Shown here piece after piece: positions 9,411 to 18,903 of a stretch of DNA of 64,000 nt (positions within the stretch are counted from its first letter, which is position 1; every line of letters begins with the position of its first letter). A program made the position numbers and the translations under genes. The notes beneath the pieces were generated by a model. The model made no database searches. It was not told the origin of the DNA and was given only the letters and a program-made list of their open reading frames with translations. The DNA is from Enterococcus sp. ZJ1622 (GTDB lineage: Bacteria > Bacillota > Bacilli > Lactobacillales > Enterococcaceae), in assembly GCF_011038845.1 (NCBI RefSeq), contig NZ_JAAKDW010000001.1, positions 290,655 to 354,654 on the forward strand, read 5' to 3'.

Positions 9411-10802
9411 ATGAATAAAAATGGGGAGTGGAATGCAGCACGTCGGATATTTATTATCCTGATGGATGTTGTTGTTTTCAACGTATCGATCTATCTTAGC
9501 TTTCTGCTGAAATTCCAAGGAGAAGTTCCAGCAAGAAACTTTGAGACCTTCCAGCGATCAGCGATCTTTATTTCTATCATCTTTATTGCATTGAATATTT
9601 TATTAGGTGCATATGTCTTTTATAATCGGACGATCAGTGACATTGTTTTCATTACGGTGATCGGGCAAGTCTTGATGATGCTCGGGATCATGGTCGTAAC
9701 ATTTGCTGGCCGCTGGTTTGCTTTTCCGCGTCTGGTGATCATGATGTCCTTTATTCTCGGTACGCTTTTGCTGAGTTTGTACCGAATACTCGTTTACAAA
9801 TTGTATTTGAGTGTCAGCCGCGATAAAAAAGTCTTGATCGTGGGAAAAGAAAAAGACGTAGCGCCTGCTATCCAGAACTTCCAATCGAAGAAAAACAACA
9901 AGCATAAGGTAGAAGCAGTGGTGATCGGTGATTACTATGCGCATACGAAAGAATTGATCGATGACATCGATATCGTTTATCTGGCTTCTCATATCGAAGA
10001 AGAAGAGAAAATCAAAATCTATCAGCTAGTGACGAAAAAAGATAAAAAGCTATTCTTGAATACGACTTTTGAGAATCTGACAATGATCAATCCGAATATC
10101 ATGAATTTTGAAGACGAAAGCATCATTGAAGCTTCTGGTTTCAGGATCCAGCCGGAATACGAACTGTTCAAACGGCTATTCGATATTCTCGTATCTCTAG
10201 TCTTATTGATCATCGCTTCACCGTTCATGCTGATCACAGCAATTTTAGTGAAAACGACATCCCCAGGTCCGATCATCTACAAACAAGTACGGATCACGAA
10301 AAACCAGAAAGAATTTTCGATCTATAAATTTCGCTCGATGAGTGCCACAGCTGAAGCAAAATCAGGCCCAGTCCTGGCAAAAAGCAACGATGCACGAGTG
10401 ACACCAGTTGGTAAATTTATCCGTGCCGTGCGTTTTGATGAGCTGCCACAGATTTTCAACGTCTTGAAAGGGGATATGTCGATCGTTGGGCCACGTCCGG
10501 AAAGACCATTTTTCGTGGATCAGTTCAACGAAGAGAATCCTTATTATTACTTGAGACACAATGTGCGCGCTGGGATCACCGGTTATGCACAAGTCTATGG
10601 GAAATATGTCTCTGATTACAACAGCAAACTGCGCTTTGACTTGCTGTACATCAAAAAATATTCCTTGCTGCTAGATTTAAAAATCTTACTGCAAACAATC
10701 AAAATCTTGTTTGACAAAATGTCTTCTCAAGGACTGGATGAAGACGAAAATATCCGCTCATTAGCAGAAATTGCATTTCCAAAAGAAAAAACGTATCGTT
10801 AG
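9411..10802 (+). CDS. epaR: Undecaprenyl-phosphate glycosyl-1-phosphate transferase (priming transferase)
   Basis: The ATG at 9411 is chosen because AGGAG lies 7 bases upstream; an in-frame ATG at 9393 has no such site. The 463-residue product has four or five N-terminal membrane segments, a Rossmann-like middle (KVLIVGKEKDV) and a C-terminal bacterial sugar-transferase domain. That domain begins KRLFDILVSLVLLIIASP, then has YKFRSM, RFDELPQIFNVLKGDMS, GPRPERP and the AGITGYAQVYGKY motif. It transfers a sugar phosphate from a UDP-sugar to undecaprenyl phosphate, the first step of lipid-linked glycan assembly. It opens the operon leading to the AT-rich cassette. Enterococcal Epa clusters have this enzyme as epaR. 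Confidence 0.92.
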   Translation: MNKNGEWNAARRIFIILMDVVVFNVSIYLSFLLKFQGEVPARNFETFQRSAIFISIIFIALNILLGAYVFYNRTISDIVFITVIGQVLMMLGIMVVTFAGRWFAFPRLVIMMSFILGTLLLSLYRILVYKLYLSVSRDKKVLIVGKEKDVAPAIQNFQSKKNNKHKVEAVVIGDYYAHTKELIDDIDIVYLASHIEEEEKIKIYQLVTKKDKKLFLNTTFENLTMINPNIMNFEDESIIEASGFRIQPEYELFKRLFDILVSLVLLIIASPFMLITAILVKTTSPGPIIYKQVRITKNQKEFSIYKFRSMSATAEAKSGPVLAKSNDARVTPVGKFIRAVRFDELPQIFNVLKGDMSIVGPRPERPFFVDQFNEENPYYYLRHNVRAGITGYAQVYGKYVSDYNSKLRFDLLYIKKYSLLLDLKILLQTIKILFDKMSSQGLDEDENIRSLAEIAFPKEKTYR

Positions 10803-10821
10803 ATGGAGGCATTAGAAATAA

Positions 10822-11862
10822 ATGAATCATCCGACATTTAGTATTATCGTCCCAGTTTATAATGCTGAAGACACGATTTTACGGACATTAGAAACGCTAA
10901 GTCAATTGGATTTTCCAGATTATGAAGTGCTATTGATCAATGACGGCTCCACCGATCATACGGAACAGATCATTTCGGAATTTGTTAAAGAAGATGAGAA
11001 AATCCGATTGATCACGACAAAGAATCAAGGTCCCGGACTTGCGCGAAATGAAGGAATCACACGCGCGAAAGGTAAGTATCTTCTGTTTTTTGATGCGGAT
11101 GATGCGCCGATAAAAGAAGTTTTATCAGACTATCATACATTATTGATGGAAGAACCCGATTCAGATTTGATTATCAGTTCTTTTACATTCCGTACGCTAA
11201 GCGATGAAAAATTGATTTCAGAAAAAGACTATCTGGTTCCAGCATATCGATACACAAGTCACGAGTTGTTTGTTAATGATATGTATCAGCTGATGAACCA
11301 GCAACTGATGTACGTTGTTTGGAACAAGTGCTATCGACGAGACATCATAGAACAGCATCAGATTAGGTTCAAAAACTATAGCAGCTGTGAAGATCGTATC
11401 TTCAATCTCAATTATTATGAACACTGCCGACAAGTGATTTTGAATCCTAAGATCGAATATATCTATGATTTCGAAGGCGGGAAAGGAATCACGAACAAAT
11501 ATAATCCAAATAAATTCCAAACATTTAAAGAATTTTATGAACTTGCTAATTTTGTGACAAAAGAAAAAGACAAGGCTGGGATGGCTTCACTTTTTTTAAA
11601 AGGTACTACTTCGGTGATTTTTTCAATCTATGAAACTTCTACGCGAACATCTAAAGAGAAAAAACAAGAAGCAATGCAGATACTAAATGATGAAGCGATA
11701 AAAGAAGCAAAAAAAATTGCATTAGCTGATTCAAATGCAAAAAAAGTGACAAAATGGCTCTATAACATGCCAGCGCCATTATTCTTGTCAGCAGTTAAAA
11801 TGGGAAGCTTCGTGGAAGTCAAAATGCCTGGATTGATGGCGGCTTTGAAGCGTGTTTATTAG
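10822..11862 (+). CDS. GT2 family glycosyltransferase
   Basis: The 346-residue GT-A enzyme begins with FSIIVPVYNAEDTILRTLET. It has the nucleotide-sugar acidic site INDGSTD and the FFDADDA metal-binding motif about residue 90. The C-terminal half (EVKMPGLMAAL) is helical. It follows the priming transferase by 19 bp, with GGAGG upstream of the ATG. It probably adds one of the first sugars after the primed lipid, on the cytoplasmic side. Donor and acceptor cannot be read from sequence. Base composition is still close to the upstream core genes for its first two thirds and becomes AT-rich near the end. Confidence 0.87.
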   Translation: MNHPTFSIIVPVYNAEDTILRTLETLSQLDFPDYEVLLINDGSTDHTEQIISEFVKEDEKIRLITTKNQGPGLARNEGITRAKGKYLLFFDADDAPIKEVLSDYHTLLMEEPDSDLIISSFTFRTLSDEKLISEKDYLVPAYRYTSHELFVNDMYQLMNQQLMYVVWNKCYRRDIIEQHQIRFKNYSSCEDRIFNLNYYEHCRQVILNPKIEYIYDFEGGKGITNKYNPNKFQTFKEFYELANFVTKEKDKAGMASLFLKGTTSVIFSIYETSTRTSKEKKQEAMQILNDEAIKEAKKIALADSNAKKVTKWLYNMPAPLFLSAVKMGSFVEVKMPGLMAALKRVY

Positions 11863-11878
11863 TTTATGGAGGCGAAAA

Positions 11879-12973
11879 ATGATTAAAAGAATCTTACATT
11901 TTCAAGGGAGAATGGGATTAGGCGGTGCTGAATCATTCATGATGAACTTGTACCGCAAGATTGACCGTTCAAAATACCAATTTGATTTTTTAATCTATGA
12001 TGATTATGAGGATGTTCAAGATTACCATGCAGAAATTGAAAAATTAGGTGGCAGAATATTTGTTGTTACAAATCCTAAAAAAAATATTATCAAATATTTG
12101 ATTCAAGTCAATCGACTGTTAAAAAAAGAATCATTCAGCATAGCTCATAATGAAGTTTATTTTGGTGGCGGTATTAATCTATGGCTAGCGAAAAAAAATG
12201 GTATCAAACAAAGAATCGCTCACAGTCATGCTACAGAGGACGGGAAATCTCAAAATATGGTAATGAGTTGGCTACGTAGATTTCTGACATATTTGCTTTT
12301 AACGAATGCAACAGATTTTCTTGCTGTCAGTAAAGAGGCTGGGGAAAGTTTATTTAAAGGCCATCCATTTGAAATAGTGCACAATGGGATTAATTTGCAA
12401 AGTTATCAGTTTACTGACGAAGAAAAAGCAAGCAAGCGAAAGGAATTAGGCTTGTCTACAGAGGACTTTATTATCGGAAATATAGGAAGACTTGAAAAAC
12501 AAAAAAATCAAGAACGTTTATTAGAAATAACAAAAGAATTAAACCATATAAATGAACATACCAAGCTTTTGTTAATCGGAGAAGGAAGTCTTCGAGCAAT
12601 GTTAGAAGAAAAAATATCCGATCTGGGGATCAAGGACTCAGTAATTATGACGGGCGAACGAAACGATATTCCAGAATTATTGTCTATTATGGATGTTTTT
12701 GTTATGACATCTTTATATGAAGGATTGCCAATGGTCGGATTAGAAGCGCAAGCAGCAGAATTAAAGTTAGTATTGGCAGACACAATTTCAAGAGATACTA
12801 AACTTACAGATAATGTTGTATTTGTATCTTTGAATGATACAGCAAAAGAATGGGCAAATCAAATCAATACAAAGCCATATACTAATAAAATAACAGAAGA
12901 ACTAAAAAGCTATGATGTTTCATATACCACTGCACAAATGGAAAACATATATAGCAGGGAGATTGGAAAGTAA
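11879..12973 (+). CDS. GT4-type (GT-B) glycosyltransferase
   Basis: I place the start at the ATG at 11879, 6 bases after a GGAGG; an upstream in-frame GTG at 11852 lies inside the previous gene. The 364-residue protein has the GT1/GT4 fold. It begins RILHFQGRMGLGGAESF (the glycine-rich acceptor loop), has IGNIGRLEKQKNQ at the start of the C-terminal half, and ends its active site with the EX7E-like MTSLYEGLPMVGLEAQ. It would retain the donor's anomeric configuration. It lies at the edge of the AT-rich cassette and its product feeds the same repeat unit as its neighbours (inference). Confidence 0.9.
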   Translation: MIKRILHFQGRMGLGGAESFMMNLYRKIDRSKYQFDFLIYDDYEDVQDYHAEIEKLGGRIFVVTNPKKNIIKYLIQVNRLLKKESFSIAHNEVYFGGGINLWLAKKNGIKQRIAHSHATEDGKSQNMVMSWLRRFLTYLLLTNATDFLAVSKEAGESLFKGHPFEIVHNGINLQSYQFTDEEKASKRKELGLSTEDFIIGNIGRLEKQKNQERLLEITKELNHINEHTKLLLIGEGSLRAMLEEKISDLGIKDSVIMTGERNDIPELLSIMDVFVMTSLYEGLPMVGLEAQAAELKLVLADTISRDTKLTDNVVFVSLNDTAKEWANQINTKPYTNKITEELKSYDVSYTTAQMENIYSREIGK

Positions 12974-13000
12974 ATTTAAATCTTTGGAGTGTGATTTTTT

Positions 13001-13963
13001 TTGGAAATTTGCTATTTAATATTGGCATATAATGATATTGAAAACTTAAAAAGATTGATTGATCGTTTAAATAAAAATGCTGTTTTTTTTATTCATATTG
13101 ATAAAAAAACTAATATTGAACCATTTATACAAGAATTTAAATTGTATAAAAACGTGAATTTTTTACGAGGAAATGACCGTGTAAAAATTTATTGGGGAGG
13201 TTTTTCAATTGTTCAAGCTGAAATTAATTTAGTTTTAAAGGCGTTACAAAATGGAAAGTATTTAAAATATGTTTTATTGTCGGGAGCGGATTATCCAATC
13301 AAAGATAATGAATATATATATAATTACTTTAAAAAAAATCAATCAATAGAATTTATCAGGGGAATAAATTTAGATAATTTAGACCACAAGGAATTTTATG
13401 CTAAACATATAGATGTTTATCAAAAACATGATTATCCTATGATAAATAAAAACAATACAATTGTCTTTAAAACATTTAGAGCAATGGTTAATCGTTTTTT
13501 AAGGTTAGTTAAGCTTCCCCCAAAAATTAGGCATCATAAATTTGATCTATACCATGGCTCTCAATGGTGGGCTCTTTCCAAAGAATGTTTAGAGGAATTA
13601 ATGACTATGTATAAAGATAATGAGGAAGACTATTTAAATTTCAAAATTGGCATGTTTGCTTCCGATGAAAAATTTTTTCATACTCTTTTTTTCAACTCAT
13701 CCTATAAAAATGAAAATGTTGTACATGGACCTGATGAACCATTGAAATTGAGAAATGTAGAAGAAACTCCGTTACAAACTTCAAGGCTAGCAAATATTCA
13801 TATTATTGATCCATCAATGAATAAGTGGTTTGATGAACGTGATTTTAATCAAATAAAAAAGAGTGATAAACTTTTTGTGAGAAAGGTTAAGTCAGGGTAT
13901 TCTGATAAACTATTAAATAAAATTGACAATGAAATTCTGAAAGTTGGAAGTATAAATGAATAA
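13001..13963 (+). CDS. Branch-family (GT14, core-2/I beta-1,6-GlcNAc-transferase-like) glycosyltransferase
   Basis: The 320-residue protein starts at a TTG with TTTGGAG about 12 bases upstream. It opens ICYLILAYNDIENLKRLI, followed by FIHIDKKT, VKIYWGGFSIVQAE and YVLLSGADYPIK, which together identify the Branch (GT14) family. Family members usually transfer N-acetylglucosamine or xylose; the donor here is unknown. The DEKFFHTLFFNSS segment is the conserved late motif. Its stop overlaps the start of the Wzy-like gene by 8 bp (ATGAATAA). It is very AT-rich, unlike the core genes, which indicates recent acquisition with the rest of the cassette. Confidence 0.85.
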   Translation: MEICYLILAYNDIENLKRLIDRLNKNAVFFIHIDKKTNIEPFIQEFKLYKNVNFLRGNDRVKIYWGGFSIVQAEINLVLKALQNGKYLKYVLLSGADYPIKDNEYIYNYFKKNQSIEFIRGINLDNLDHKEFYAKHIDVYQKHDYPMINKNNTIVFKTFRAMVNRFLRLVKLPPKIRHHKFDLYHGSQWWALSKECLEELMTMYKDNEEDYLNFKIGMFASDEKFFHTLFFNSSYKNENVVHGPDEPLKLRNVEETPLQTSRLANIHIIDPSMNKWFDERDFNQIKKSDKLFVRKVKSGYSDKLLNKIDNEILKVGSINE

Positions 13964-15383
13964 AATAATTTCTGTTTTCAAAAAAAATATTCTGAGCCGC
14001 GATTTATTTAGGATAGTAAATTTAATAATCTGTTTGTTCTATTTTATGCCTAGTACCTTTAATATAACCAACATACCCATGAAAATAGCGTTTGTATGGG
14101 GAAGTGGTATAGTATTATACGAAATTTTTATACGAAAAAATTTTTTTAAAATGTCTTACTCCTTTTTATTAATTGTAGCAATACTTAGCTTTATGGTAAC
14201 GATATTACTAAATAGAGAACATTTTTTAATTCCTTCACTTTATAATTTGGGTTATTTATTAATCACCCTAATAGTAATTTTCCCTACTGATTTTTCGCAA
14301 AGTAAAGAAACAAAAAAAATGAAAATGCTGCAATTTAATAATGTTTTTATCATTATAGTTTTTTTTGCTGCATTGATATCACTTTACCAATTTGTGCTTT
14401 TAATTGCTTATCATGTTCCAACAGGTACTCCAGGCTTATTTGCTAGACAAGGATTTATTGAACACAGATTATTTGGTGTATATACTAGCCCAAATGTGGG
14501 AGCTATGTTTGGATATACGTCTATTGTTTTGAGTTTAATTAGCGGGTTAATAAGAAAGTTAACTACGAAAACTCGTGTATTTTATGGGTTAAACTTTATT
14601 GTTCAAGTATTTTACATCACACTTTCGTCTTCAAGAGGAGCACAAGCAGTAATATGTAGCTTTTTAATATTGTTTGTTTTATTACTGTCCTTTTCAAGTT
14701 TTAGAAAAAGCATAGCTAAGGTCACATCTATAAAAACTAGATGGTTGTTAAGTCTACTACTTCTATTACTTTTATATTTTTCTGTTGGTAACACTTATGC
14801 TAAAGATTTTTTAGCTACAGTTCCTATATCAATTGAAAAAGAAGTCAAAATTGTAGAGCCTGAAAAAAATGAAGAAAATACAAATCCACCAAAGAAAGTG
14901 GTATTACAACATTCTGATAATGATTCAGAAGTTTCAGCTGGACGCTTTGCAATTTGGAAAGCGGCAGCAAAGGCGATGAAAACAGCACCGTTATTTGGAT
15001 ATGGTGAGACGGATTTTTACGGTAATAGTGATGGAAGAATTTTAAATAAGGTTGAACTTAGTACTTCTGATCAGAATGAATTGAAGAGGGCTCATGGAAA
15101 TATGCATAATGGATTCCTTCAAGTTTTTGTATCTAGTGGTATAATTGGATTTATATTCTTTTATATTTTTTATGCATGTAATCTTTTTAATCTGATTAAA
15201 GCATTCTTGACCAATAAAGTAGATTATGTTTTTCTCGGAATTGTTTTGATATTTATATTATCTATTTTTGTAGATGAAATGGTTGAAGCGCATGTACTTT
15301 TCAATAAACGCGATGTAATATCAATTGTTTTTTGGTATTATTTAGGTAATTTATCTTACCTATATTTAAAAAAGGAGAATTGA
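13956..15383 (+). CDS. Wzy-like O-antigen/capsule repeat-unit polymerase
   Basis: The 475-residue protein has about ten to twelve transmembrane segments. Between the later ones is a long extracytoplasmic loop (residues about 290-390) with SAGRFAIWKAAAKAMKTAP and RAHGNMHNGFLQVFVSSGI, the O-antigen ligase/Wzy signature. It would polymerise repeat units at the outer face of the membrane. The SSSRGAQAV stretch near residue 225 matches the first conserved arginine region. It overlaps the GT14 gene by 8 bp and is followed 1 bp later by the GT52 gene. Together with the flippase at 16439 it marks a complete Wzx/Wzy-type assembly route, separate from the ABC exporter upstream. Confidence 0.87.
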   Translation: MNKIISVFKKNILSRDLFRIVNLIICLFYFMPSTFNITNIPMKIAFVWGSGIVLYEIFIRKNFFKMSYSFLLIVAILSFMVTILLNREHFLIPSLYNLGYLLITLIVIFPTDFSQSKETKKMKMLQFNNVFIIIVFFAALISLYQFVLLIAYHVPTGTPGLFARQGFIEHRLFGVYTSPNVGAMFGYTSIVLSLISGLIRKLTTKTRVFYGLNFIVQVFYITLSSSRGAQAVICSFLILFVLLLSFSSFRKSIAKVTSIKTRWLLSLLLLLLLYFSVGNTYAKDFLATVPISIEKEVKIVEPEKNEENTNPPKKVVLQHSDNDSEVSAGRFAIWKAAAKAMKTAPLFGYGETDFYGNSDGRILNKVELSTSDQNELKRAHGNMHNGFLQVFVSSGIIGFIFFYIFYACNLFNLIKAFLTNKVDYVFLGIVLIFILSIFVDEMVEAHVLFNKRDVISIVFWYYLGNLSYLYLKKEN

Positions 15384-15384
15384 G

Positions 15385-16446
15385 ATGAGGATTGCTTTTG
15401 TTGCCTGGACTCCTTTACATTTGATTAACATAATAAACGTTTATAAAAATTTTTATCAAGAATCAAAAAGTGACTTGTATATATATTCGGAGTTTGAAAA
15501 TGCAACGACATATAGTCAACGTTTGGAAAAATTAGGGATATTCGATAGAGTTATTTTAGTGGATCATAAAAAAATAGGCTCCACTTTAAAAAGAAAATTA
15601 AATTTAATTACTAATCATAACCAGTTTTTTTCTAATAAATTTGATTATTATGATGAGATTTTTATACAAGGAGAGAATTATTTTACAAAGATTCTTTTTT
15701 CAAATGCTTATAAAAATAATAAAAATGTTAAATTGAATTATATAGAAGACGGTTTAGGGACCTATTTAAATAATAATATCTTTTTAACTAGTAAAAATAT
15801 TCAAAAGTTTTTTATGACAATGAATAGATATAGCATTTTTTCTAAAAAGATTGATACCTATTTTGTTTATTGCCCGGAGTTGCTGCTTTATGACGTTAAA
15901 GACGTGAAAAAAATACCTAAAATAGCAGAAAAAAGTGAATTGATGAGTACTCTTACAGCTATTTTTGGTTTAGAGAAACTTTCTGTTGAAAATAAAAGTA
16001 TTTTTTTTGATCAACCTTTGCTTAATGATGGTTATGGTGTTGATGAGACAATAATTTTTACTCGCGTAAAAAAAATACTACCTAAATCAAGAGAAACTGT
16101 GGTTAAATTACATCCTAGATCTGATTTAAATCGTTATGGGGAAAATATCAACTTATTGGGAACACAGCTACCGTTTGAAGTATTACTAGCTGAAAATGAT
16201 TTTTCTTCTACACTTTTAATCAGTCCAATATCTACTATTTCTTTTTCTCCATCTATGATGTTTGAAAAAAATATAAACTCCATTTTGTTAGCAAAATTGA
16301 TTCTCAGAGAATATCCAACATTGGCTGATGCAAAAAGAGAAACATTAGAAAACATAGCATTATTTTGTCAAAAATATAATAATTTATCAGAAAAGAAAAT
16401 ATTACTTCCCTCAAGTTGGGACGAACTAAGAAAGTTGGTTGAATAA
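15385..16446 (+). CDS. Glycosyltransferase family 52-like (putative sialyl/nonulosonyl-transferase)
   Basis: The 353-residue protein begins [19 protein letters not shown]. It has [11 protein letters not shown] about residue 120 and [10 protein letters not shown] about residue 240, the signature regions of GT52 and related sialyltransferases such as Neisseria Lst. [11 protein letters not shown] near residue 280 is the conserved late serine-rich motif. These enzymes use CMP-activated nonulosonic acids. This fits the downstream NeuB, NeuC and CMP-synthetase genes, so it is the best candidate to attach the cassette's acid sugar to the repeat unit. The family call rests on motif recognition and is not certain. 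It is translationally coupled to the flippase (TTGAATAA overlap). Confidence 0.72.
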   Translation: MRIAFVAWTPLHLINIINVYKNFYQESKSDLYIYSEFENATTYSQRLEKLGIFDRVILVDHKKIGSTLKRKLNLITNHNQFFSNKFDYYDEIFIQGENYFTKILFSNAYKNNKNVKLNYIEDGLGTYLNNNIFLTSKNIQKFFMTMNRYSIFSKKIDTYFVYCPELLLYDVKDVKKIPKIAEKSELMSTLTAIFGLEKLSVENKSIFFDQPLLNDGYGVDETIIFTRVKKILPKSRETVVKLHPRSDLNRYGENINLLGTQLPFEVLLAENDFSSTLLISPISTISFSPSMMFEKNINSILLAKLILREYPTLADAKRETLENIALFCQKYNNLSEKKILLPSSWDELRKLVE

Positions 16447-17872
16447 ATTCATGGGATTAATTAACACACTTTCCAAATCAAAACTAATCAAATCAAGTTT
16501 TTGGTACACAATCGGAAACTTTTTTATTAAAGGCATTTCATTTATAACTATTCCAATTTTTGTAAATATTACTACTCAAGCTGAATATGGTTTAATTAAT
16601 AATTTTGCATCTTTTGTCTCAATTTTTTCAATACTGGTTGGATTAAGTCTAAATTCAGCTATTAATAATGCTAGTTTTGATTATAAAAATGAAATAAATG
16701 AGTTCATGTCAGCTGCGCTTTCACTAGCTACCCTTTCATTAACTGTTTTTTTAATATTCGGAAATATATATTTTGTATTTACAGATGAATTTTTTAATAT
16801 GAATCAAATTGTGTTTAATTTAATGTTGTTACAAAGTTTTGCTAGTTTTGTAATTAGTTATATTCAAGCATATTTTACTATTAACTTTAATCACTTTAAA
16901 TACTTAATTTTATCATTTGTATCTACTATATTGAATGTGGCTGCTTCCGTAGCACTGATGCAAACTTTATACGTAGAAAATAAATATATTGGTAGAGTAG
17001 TTGGTGGAACATTAGCCTTTGTATTAATTGGTTTAATAATATATTTGCGAATAATGATTAAGGGAAAGCACTTTTTTGATAAAAAACAATGGAAATATGC
17101 TTTAAAAATTTCATTGCCTTTGATACCACATTCTTTAGCAAATATAGTTTTAGCTCAATTTGATAGAATTATGATTAATTCCTATTTAGGTCCTGCTGCT
17201 GGAGGAATATATTCATATATCAGCAATATAGGTATAATTTTAAGTGTAGTATGGATGTCAACTAATAACGCGTGGGTGCCGTGGTTTTATGGTGAAATGA
17301 GTAAAAAAAATGAGAAGACAGTGAAAAAAGTTAGCAATTACTATCTCTTAGCGTTTACTCTAATTACAATGATTGTGATGGTTGTTTCCATAGATTTGGC
17401 AAAATTTATGGCTCCAAAAGAATATTATCCTGGATTATCTTTGGTTATTCCTATTACTTTAGGGTATTTCTTCCAATTTTTGTATAGTTTCCCAGTCAAT
17501 GCGGAATTCTATGAGAAAAAAACATCTTTTATAGCTATCGGGACAATAGCAAGTGCTGTAATCAATGTATTGTTAAATATAATTTTTATACCTGAATTTG
17601 GAATTATTGCTGCAGGGTATACGACAGTATTTACTTACTTTTTACTCTTCTTGTTCCATTATAATATTGCAAAAAAAATTACAGGCAAACAATTATTTGA
17701 CACAAAAAAAATATGTATCATAATAGTTTTTGTATCGATTTTTTCATTAGCACTTCATGTATTAATCAATCAAATAGTTATTCGCTATGTACTGACATTG
17801 TTATTGATTATTAGTTTCGGTATTTATTTTTTGAAAAACAAAGATCGAATTATAGATGATTATAATTCATAA
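16439..17872 (+). CDS. Wzx-type polysaccharide flippase (MOP superfamily)
   Basis: The 477-residue protein has about fourteen transmembrane helices and begins [20 protein letters not shown], a typical Wzx start. Wzx proteins flip undecaprenyl-diphosphate repeat units to the outer leaflet, where Wzy joins them. The start is ambiguous: the TTG at 16439 overlaps the previous stop in the same pattern as at 13956, while the ATG at 16451 would shorten it by four residues; neither has a strong ribosome site. It sits between the GT52 gene and the nonulosonic-acid genes. Confidence 0.9.
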   Translation: MNKFMGLINTLSKSKLIKSSFWYTIGNFFIKGISFITIPIFVNITTQAEYGLINNFASFVSIFSILVGLSLNSAINNASFDYKNEINEFMSAALSLATLSLTVFLIFGNIYFVFTDEFFNMNQIVFNLMLLQSFASFVISYIQAYFTINFNHFKYLILSFVSTILNVAASVALMQTLYVENKYIGRVVGGTLAFVLIGLIIYLRIMIKGKHFFDKKQWKYALKISLPLIPHSLANIVLAQFDRIMINSYLGPAAGGIYSYISNIGIILSVVWMSTNNAWVPWFYGEMSKKNEKTVKKVSNYYLLAFTLITMIVMVVSIDLAKFMAPKEYYPGLSLVIPITLGYFFQFLYSFPVNAEFYEKKTSFIAIGTIASAVINVLLNIIFIPEFGIIAAGYTTVFTYFLLFLFHYNIAKKITGKQLFDTKKICIIIVFVSIFSLALHVLINQIVIRYVLTLLLIISFGIYFLKNKDRIIDDYNS

Positions 17873-17884
17873 GGAGTGGTAGTA

Positions 17885-18892
17885 GTGTTTAAAGGAAAAA
17901 CAATATTAGTTACTGGTGGAACTGGGTCCATTGGAAGTGAAATCGTTCGGCAACTATTGAAATTTGAACCAAAAGCAATTAGAATTTTTAGCCGTGGTGA
18001 AGAAAAACAATTTTATATGCAACAAGAACTTTCCCAGTATTCTAATTTAAGATTTTTAATTGGTGATATCAGGGATCCTCAGAGAATTGATTATGCGTGT
18101 CGCGATGTCGACATTATCTTCCATGCTGCAGCCATGAAGCACGTTCCAGCAAGCGAGTATAATCCGATGGAAGCGGTGAAGACAAATGTGATGGGAACTC
18201 AAAACGTAATAGACGCCGCAATAAAAAATGATGTTAAACATTTTGTAGGTATTAGTACAGATAAAGTAGTAAGTCCTACTAATACGATGGGAACGACAAA
18301 ATTGTTAAGTGAAAAGTTAATAATCGCTGCAAATCAATATAAAGGAAAAACAGAAACAAATTTTTCTTGCGTGAGATTTGGCAATGTCATGGGTTCAAGT
18401 GGATCGGTAATCCCCCTTTTTTGCAAACAATTAGAGAACAATAAGGACATCACACTAACGGATAGTAATATGACTCGATTTATGATGTCTATACCAGATG
18501 CTGCAAAATTAGTATTGTCTGCTGCTATGAACTCAAAATTTGGAGAGACGTATGTTCTAAAAATGCCTTCAATCAAAATTTTAACTTTAGCTCAGGCATT
18601 GATAGATTTGTATAATAGTACGCATGAGAGTAAATATAAAGGTGAAATCAAAATTGTAGGTGTGAGACCTGGTGAAAAGCTATATGAAGAGCTGATGACT
18701 GTGGACGAAATTGAGCGATCATATGAAAATGATAAAATGTATATTATCCCACCACATTATCATGCAACTGATAAACTTTATGAAGACTATGAAAAAATAA
18801 AAATCACTGCATATTCTTCGGATACTACTGATTTAATGAGCGGACAAGAATTTATCAATATTGTAAAAGAGAATAAGATTATCGAGTGGTAA
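17885..18892 (+). CDS. UDP-N-acetylhexosamine 4,6-dehydratase (FlaA1/PglF/CapD-type short SDR)
   Basis: I choose the GTG at 17885 because AAGGAG (17871-17876) is 8 bases upstream; the GTG at 17876 overlaps that site. The 335-residue SDR has the NAD-binding GGTGSIGSE (11-19) and HAAAMKHVP (80-88). The catalytic region is STDK (124-127) followed by Met135 and Lys139 (NTMGTTK). The Met in place of the usual SDR tyrosine is the pattern of PglF/CapD-type retaining dehydratases, whereas PseB has Tyr. The expected product is UDP-4-keto-6-deoxy-GlcNAc, the first intermediate for bacillosamine and legionaminic acid. It is the first gene of an eight-gene sugar block. Confidence 0.85.
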   Translation: MFKGKTILVTGGTGSIGSEIVRQLLKFEPKAIRIFSRGEEKQFYMQQELSQYSNLRFLIGDIRDPQRIDYACRDVDIIFHAAAMKHVPASEYNPMEAVKTNVMGTQNVIDAAIKNDVKHFVGISTDKVVSPTNTMGTTKLLSEKLIIAANQYKGKTETNFSCVRFGNVMGSSGSVIPLFCKQLENNKDITLTDSNMTRFMMSIPDAAKLVLSAAMNSKFGETYVLKMPSIKILTLAQALIDLYNSTHESKYKGEIKIVGVRPGEKLYEELMTVDEIERSYENDKMYIIPPHYHATDKLYEDYEKIKITAYSSDTTDLMSGQEFINIVKENKIIEW

Positions 18893-18903
18893 GGGGGAGA
18901 AAA

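Noticed and set aside
17885..18892. Reading the dehydratase as PseB (pseudaminic acid pathway)
   Set aside because: The catalytic Tyr position is Met135, as in PglF/CapD-type retaining enzymes, and the neighbouring hydrolysing 2-epimerase belongs to the Leg/Neu route, not the Pse route.
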